DNA of 5,777 bases from an uncultured Acetobacter sp. Its GTDB lineage: Bacteria > Pseudomonadota > Alphaproteobacteria > Acetobacterales > Acetobacteraceae. Below are positions 4,587-5,777 of this stretch, piece by piece. The stretch spans positions 1 to 5,777 of the forward strand of contig NZ_CALLXM010000153.1 in assembly GCF_937875265.1 (NCBI RefSeq). Reading direction: 5' to 3'. Under the pieces are notes generated by a model that was not told where the DNA came from, searched no databases, and saw only the letters and a program-made list of their open reading frames with translations. Position numbers and translations under genes: made by a program. Numbering within the stretch: the stretch's first letter is position 1; the number at the start of each line of letters is the position of its first letter.

Positions 4587-5777
4587 GCTTGCCCGCCGCA
4601 CCGCCGCCCGGCACGGGCTTTTAGCGTTCACGGACTACACCATGCCGGAGTATCAGCCCGGTGCGCATCATCATCTTTTGTGTGAAAAGCTGGATGCTGT
4701 GGAACGTGGGGCTATCACACGGCTGATGGTTTTCATGCCGCCTCGTCATGGAAAATCTGAGCTGACCAGCAAGCGTTTTCCAGCATGGTATCTTGGGCGT
4801 AACCCAAAGCGGCAGGTTGTATGTGCGTCCTATGGTGCATCCCTCGCGCAGGATTTTGGGCGAGACGTCCGTAACCTTGTTGCCTCCCGCCGCTTTGGTT
4901 CGCTGTTCCCTACCGTCACACTGGCAGCGGACAGCAGTGCGCGAGATGCCTGGCACACGGCGCAGGGCGGCATGTATGCCAGTATGGGCATTGGGGGTAG
5001 CCTTACGGGGAAAGGTGCGCATCTCGCTATTGTGGATGATCCTGTCAAGGACAGGCAGGATGCTGAAAGCCCCGCTCGCCGTGCCGCAGTGTGGGACTGG
5101 TATCGCGCCGTGCTGCGTACGCGCCTCATGCCCGGTGGCGCAATTGTTCTGGTCATGACGCGCTGGTCCCCGGATGACCTCGCAGGCCGCCTGCTGGATG
5201 ACATGCAAAGCGGCACCGGCGAGGCATGGGACATCCTGCGTCTTCCGGCCCTCGCGGAGGTGGCTGACCCCCTCCACCGCGCCCCCGGTGCGCCACTCTG
5301 GCCACAGGCCTTTCCGCAGGCTGAATTGGCCAGCATCCGTCTGGCCATTGGTGCGCGGGAATGGGGGGCGTTGTACCAGCAATCCCCCGTTCCGGCAGAA
5401 GGAACCCTGTTCCAAACCGGGATGATCACGGTGCAGCAGGCTGCCCCCGCTGGAGGCCAGACGGTCCGCCGGTGGGATCTGGCCGCCACGCGCCAGAGCA
5501 CAGGCCGCAATGCGGACTGGACGGTAGGCGTTAAAATGAGCCGCCTGCCAGATGGTCGTTTTTGCGTTCTGGATGTTACCCGCCTGCGCGGAGACCCTGC
5601 TCAGGTGGAAGCCACGCTGCTTGCCACCGCAGGGCAAGACGGCCCTGCCACGCGCATTATTCTACCGCAGGACCCCGGCCAGGCGGGTGTTGCACAGGCC
5701 CGCTACCTTACGGGGCGGCTGTCCGGTTACCAGGTCAAAACCGTGCGGGAAACGGGAGATAAAGCGACCCGCGCCAG
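4534..5777 (+). CDS. terL: Phage terminase large subunit (Terminase_6 type), truncated at window end
   Basis: TerL is the ATP-driven motor and nuclease that packages phage DNA into the capsid. The 414 residues visible cover the ATPase domain and most of the nuclease domain. Residues 68-76 (MPPRHGKSE) are a Walker A loop with K74. Residues 164-170 (LAIVDDP) are Walker B with D168-D169. LVMTRWSPDD (T209-R210-W211) is the coupling motif. The RuvC/RNase H-like nuclease begins at RRWDLAAT (D315), followed by ADW (D328) and LPQDPGQAG (D380), the last where relatives often have Glu. ATG 4534 is chosen because GAAGAG (4521-4526) precedes it by 7 nt; ATG 4537 is the next codon and equally possible. 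No stop or frameshift occurs in the visible part. The C-terminus lies beyond 5777. Confidence 0.95.
   Translation, partial: MMNSAHLRKQAQQAARTELARRTAARHGLLAFTDYTMPEYQPGAHHHLLCEKLDAVERGAITRLMVFMPPRHGKSELTSKRFPAWYLGRNPKRQVVCASYGASLAQDFGRDVRNLVASRRFGSLFPTVTLAADSSARDAWHTAQGGMYASMGIGGSLTGKGAHLAIVDDPVKDRQDAESPARRAAVWDWYRAVLRTRLMPGGAIVLVMTRWSPDDLAGRLLDDMQSGTGEAWDILRLPALAEVADPLHRAPGAPLWPQAFPQAELASIRLAIGAREWGALYQQSPVPAEGTLFQTGMITVQQAAPAGGQTVRRWDLAATRQSTGRNADWTVGVKMSRLPDGRFCVLDVTRLRGDPAQVEATLLATAGQDGPATRIILPQDPGQAGVAQARYLTGRLSGYQVKTVRETGDKATRA

Noticed and set aside
4621..5637. Long leftward open frame (338 codons) opposite the terminase gene
   Set aside because: It is antisense to an unmistakable TerL with all catalytic motifs; its translation is rich in Arg, Cys and His with no motif.

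Overview
The window looks like a piece of an acetic acid bacterium chromosome (Acetobacteraceae, for example Acetobacter, Gluconobacter or Komagataeibacter) with phage-derived DNA at one end and probably at both. The host assignment is an inference. It rests on a moderately GC-rich, CTG-favouring coding style and on a membrane-anchored glucose/sorbosone-dehydrogenase-type protein, a family common in these sugar-oxidising bacteria.

Layout. Positions 1-218 hold the C-terminal 71 codons of an unrecognised gene. Positions 242-835 encode a 197-residue protein with a basic, disordered N-terminus and a C-terminal segment resembling sigma-region-4-type phage transcription regulators; this match is tentative. 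Positions 902-1549 encode glutaredoxin 2 (grxB), read in the same direction with no visible terminator after the upstream gene. A strong bidirectional hairpin (1633-1675) separates grxB from the convergent gene at 1687-3057, a 456-residue, N-terminally anchored, PQQ-type glucose/sorbosone dehydrogenase beta-propeller. Positions 3058-3809 are mostly non-coding. They are AT-rich between about 3300 and 3620, hold one weak small ORF, a perfect 18-bp palindrome and an operator-like inverted repeat. From 3810 a compact rightward phage block begins: a possible cysteine-rich protein (3810-4277), a terminase-small-subunit-position protein (4284-4586), and the terminase large subunit (4534 to the window end, truncated), which overlaps the previous gene by 53 nt.

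How the genes work together. The right-hand block is the start of a DNA-packaging operon: TerL pumps and cuts phage DNA, and the small upstream protein is in the usual place for the DNA-recognition subunit. GrxB is a cytosolic glutathione-dependent oxidoreductase; the dehydrogenase would act in the periplasm. These two metabolic genes sit between a possible phage regulator and the packaging genes. In lambdoid phages such as the Stx phages, that position carries cargo genes. They could therefore be lysogenic-conversion cargo, or simply host genes beside a phage insertion. The sequence alone cannot decide. A supporting clue is that the translation-start regions at 231-246 and 3799-3814 match at 14 of 16 bases, as if both belonged to one element.
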